Part shown: positions 63,681-64,000 of the stretch, in pieces
Layout: every line of letters begins with the position of its first letter
How positions within the stretch are numbered: position 1 is the first letter of the stretch
Assembly: GCA_942490945.1 (NCBI GenBank)
Contig: CALNYZ010000044.1
Coordinates: 434,001 to 498,000 of the forward strand
Length of the DNA: 64,000 nucleotides
Reading direction: 5' to 3'
From: CALNYZ01 sp942490945
GTDB taxonomy: Bacteria; Pseudomonadota; Gammaproteobacteria; UBA6429; Thiohalophilaceae
Made by a program: the position numbers and the translations under genes
The notes under the pieces: model-generated
Told to the model about the DNA's origin: nothing
The model's input: only the letters and a program-made list of their open reading frames with translations
Database searches by the model: none

Positions 63681-64000
63681 ATGGAAATTTATCAGGTCGG
63701 TGGTGCAGTACGCGATGAATTACTGGGGCGCAAGATAAAAGATCAGGACTGGGTCGTCGTCGGCGCAACGCCACAAATCATGCTCGATGCAGGCTACAAA
63801 CAGGTTGGTAAGGATTTTCCGGTTTTTTTGCACCCACAAACCCGACAGGAATATGCACTGGCACGCACGGAACGTAAAACCGCGCCGGGCTATAGCGGCT
63901 TTCAGTTTGACACGTCAGCATCGATTACTCTGGAACAGGATTTAATGCGACGCGACCTGACCATCAATGCGATTGCAAAGAATGTCCAGGGTGAGTTGAT
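63681..64000 (+). CDS. cca: CCA-adding tRNA nucleotidyltransferase (cut by window edge)
   Basis: The first 106 codons. The start MEIYQVGGAVRDELLG, the catalytic DQDWVVVG, and LARTERKTAPGY and RRDLTINAIA match the head domain of gammaproteobacterial Cca, which adds CCA to tRNA 3' ends. The rest lies beyond the right edge. The start directly abuts the previous stop. Confidence 0.95.
   Translation, partial: MEIYQVGGAVRDELLGRKIKDQDWVVVGATPQIMLDAGYKQVGKDFPVFLHPQTRQEYALARTERKTAPGYSGFQFDTSASITLEQDLMRRDLTINAIAKNVQGEL

Overview
The window looks like chromosomal DNA of a moderate-GC gammaproteobacterium with a sulfur-oxidising, chemolithotrophic or mixotrophic lifestyle (Chromatiales-like is my inference; no 16S is present). 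Support comes from a SoeABC-type cytoplasmic sulfite dehydrogenase, a fused SoxX-SoxA cytochrome, secreted DsrE-like and DsrC-like proteins, a cyanate module, many cyclic-di-GMP and two-component genes, and typical gammaproteobacterial genes (yqjDEK, ycgL, yegP, ppnP, nhaA, cca). I saw no phage, insertion sequence, CRISPR array, rRNA or tRNA.

Layout. 1-6.7 kb: two paralogous histidine kinases flanking an orphan substrate-binding protein, then a response regulator and a REC-PAS-GGDEF-EAL protein. 7-12.4 kb: soeABC, whose gaps hold an array of paired palindromes (REP/BIME-like). 12.5-16.5 kb: envelope-stress genes on the minus strand (yqjDEK, AI-2E exporter, a 49-aa membrane peptide, two DUF4398 lipoproteins). 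16.7-25 kb: two DUF3494 surface proteins, one PEP-CTERM and one lipoprotein, flanking a signalling operon (hybrid kinase, REC-GGDEF, REC-PAS, Crp/Fnr). 25.4-29.4 kb: small stress proteins, a GNAT-deacetylase fusion and a DUF1348 protein. 29.5-35.5 kb: a cyanate operon (ABC transporter and cyanase) facing an NtrC-type activator; the gap holds a near-consensus sigma-54 promoter and a 33-bp palindrome. 35.6-38.5 kb: ppnP, a spermidine-synthase-like membrane protein, a DsrC/TusE-like protein and a 34-aa lysine-rich peptide. 38.8-46.4 kb: malonate uptake and use (GntR, TRAP transporter, TauE, malonyl-CoA decarboxylase, malonyl-CoA synthetase). 46.6-52.4 kb: the SoxXA fusion, an MrtJ-like protease, cytochrome-DUF302 and DUF302 proteins, MoaA and DsrE. 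52.4-64 kb: diguanylate cyclase, APC permease, a Cys-rich lipoprotein, a Rieske-like protein lacking all cluster ligands, YcgL, a core-deleted P-type ATPase remnant, NhaA, an aldehyde dehydrogenase, an NDUFA9-like protein and the start of cca.

How the parts fit (inference). SoeABC would pass sulfite electrons to the quinone pool, SoxXA would start thiosulfate oxidation in the periplasm, and MoaA would supply molybdopterin for SoeA. Malonate goes to malonyl-CoA and then acetyl-CoA; cyanate goes to ammonia and CO2. The most unusual items are the cyanate control region, the ligand-less Rieske homologue, the SoxX-SoxA fusion and the palindrome array inside soeABC.
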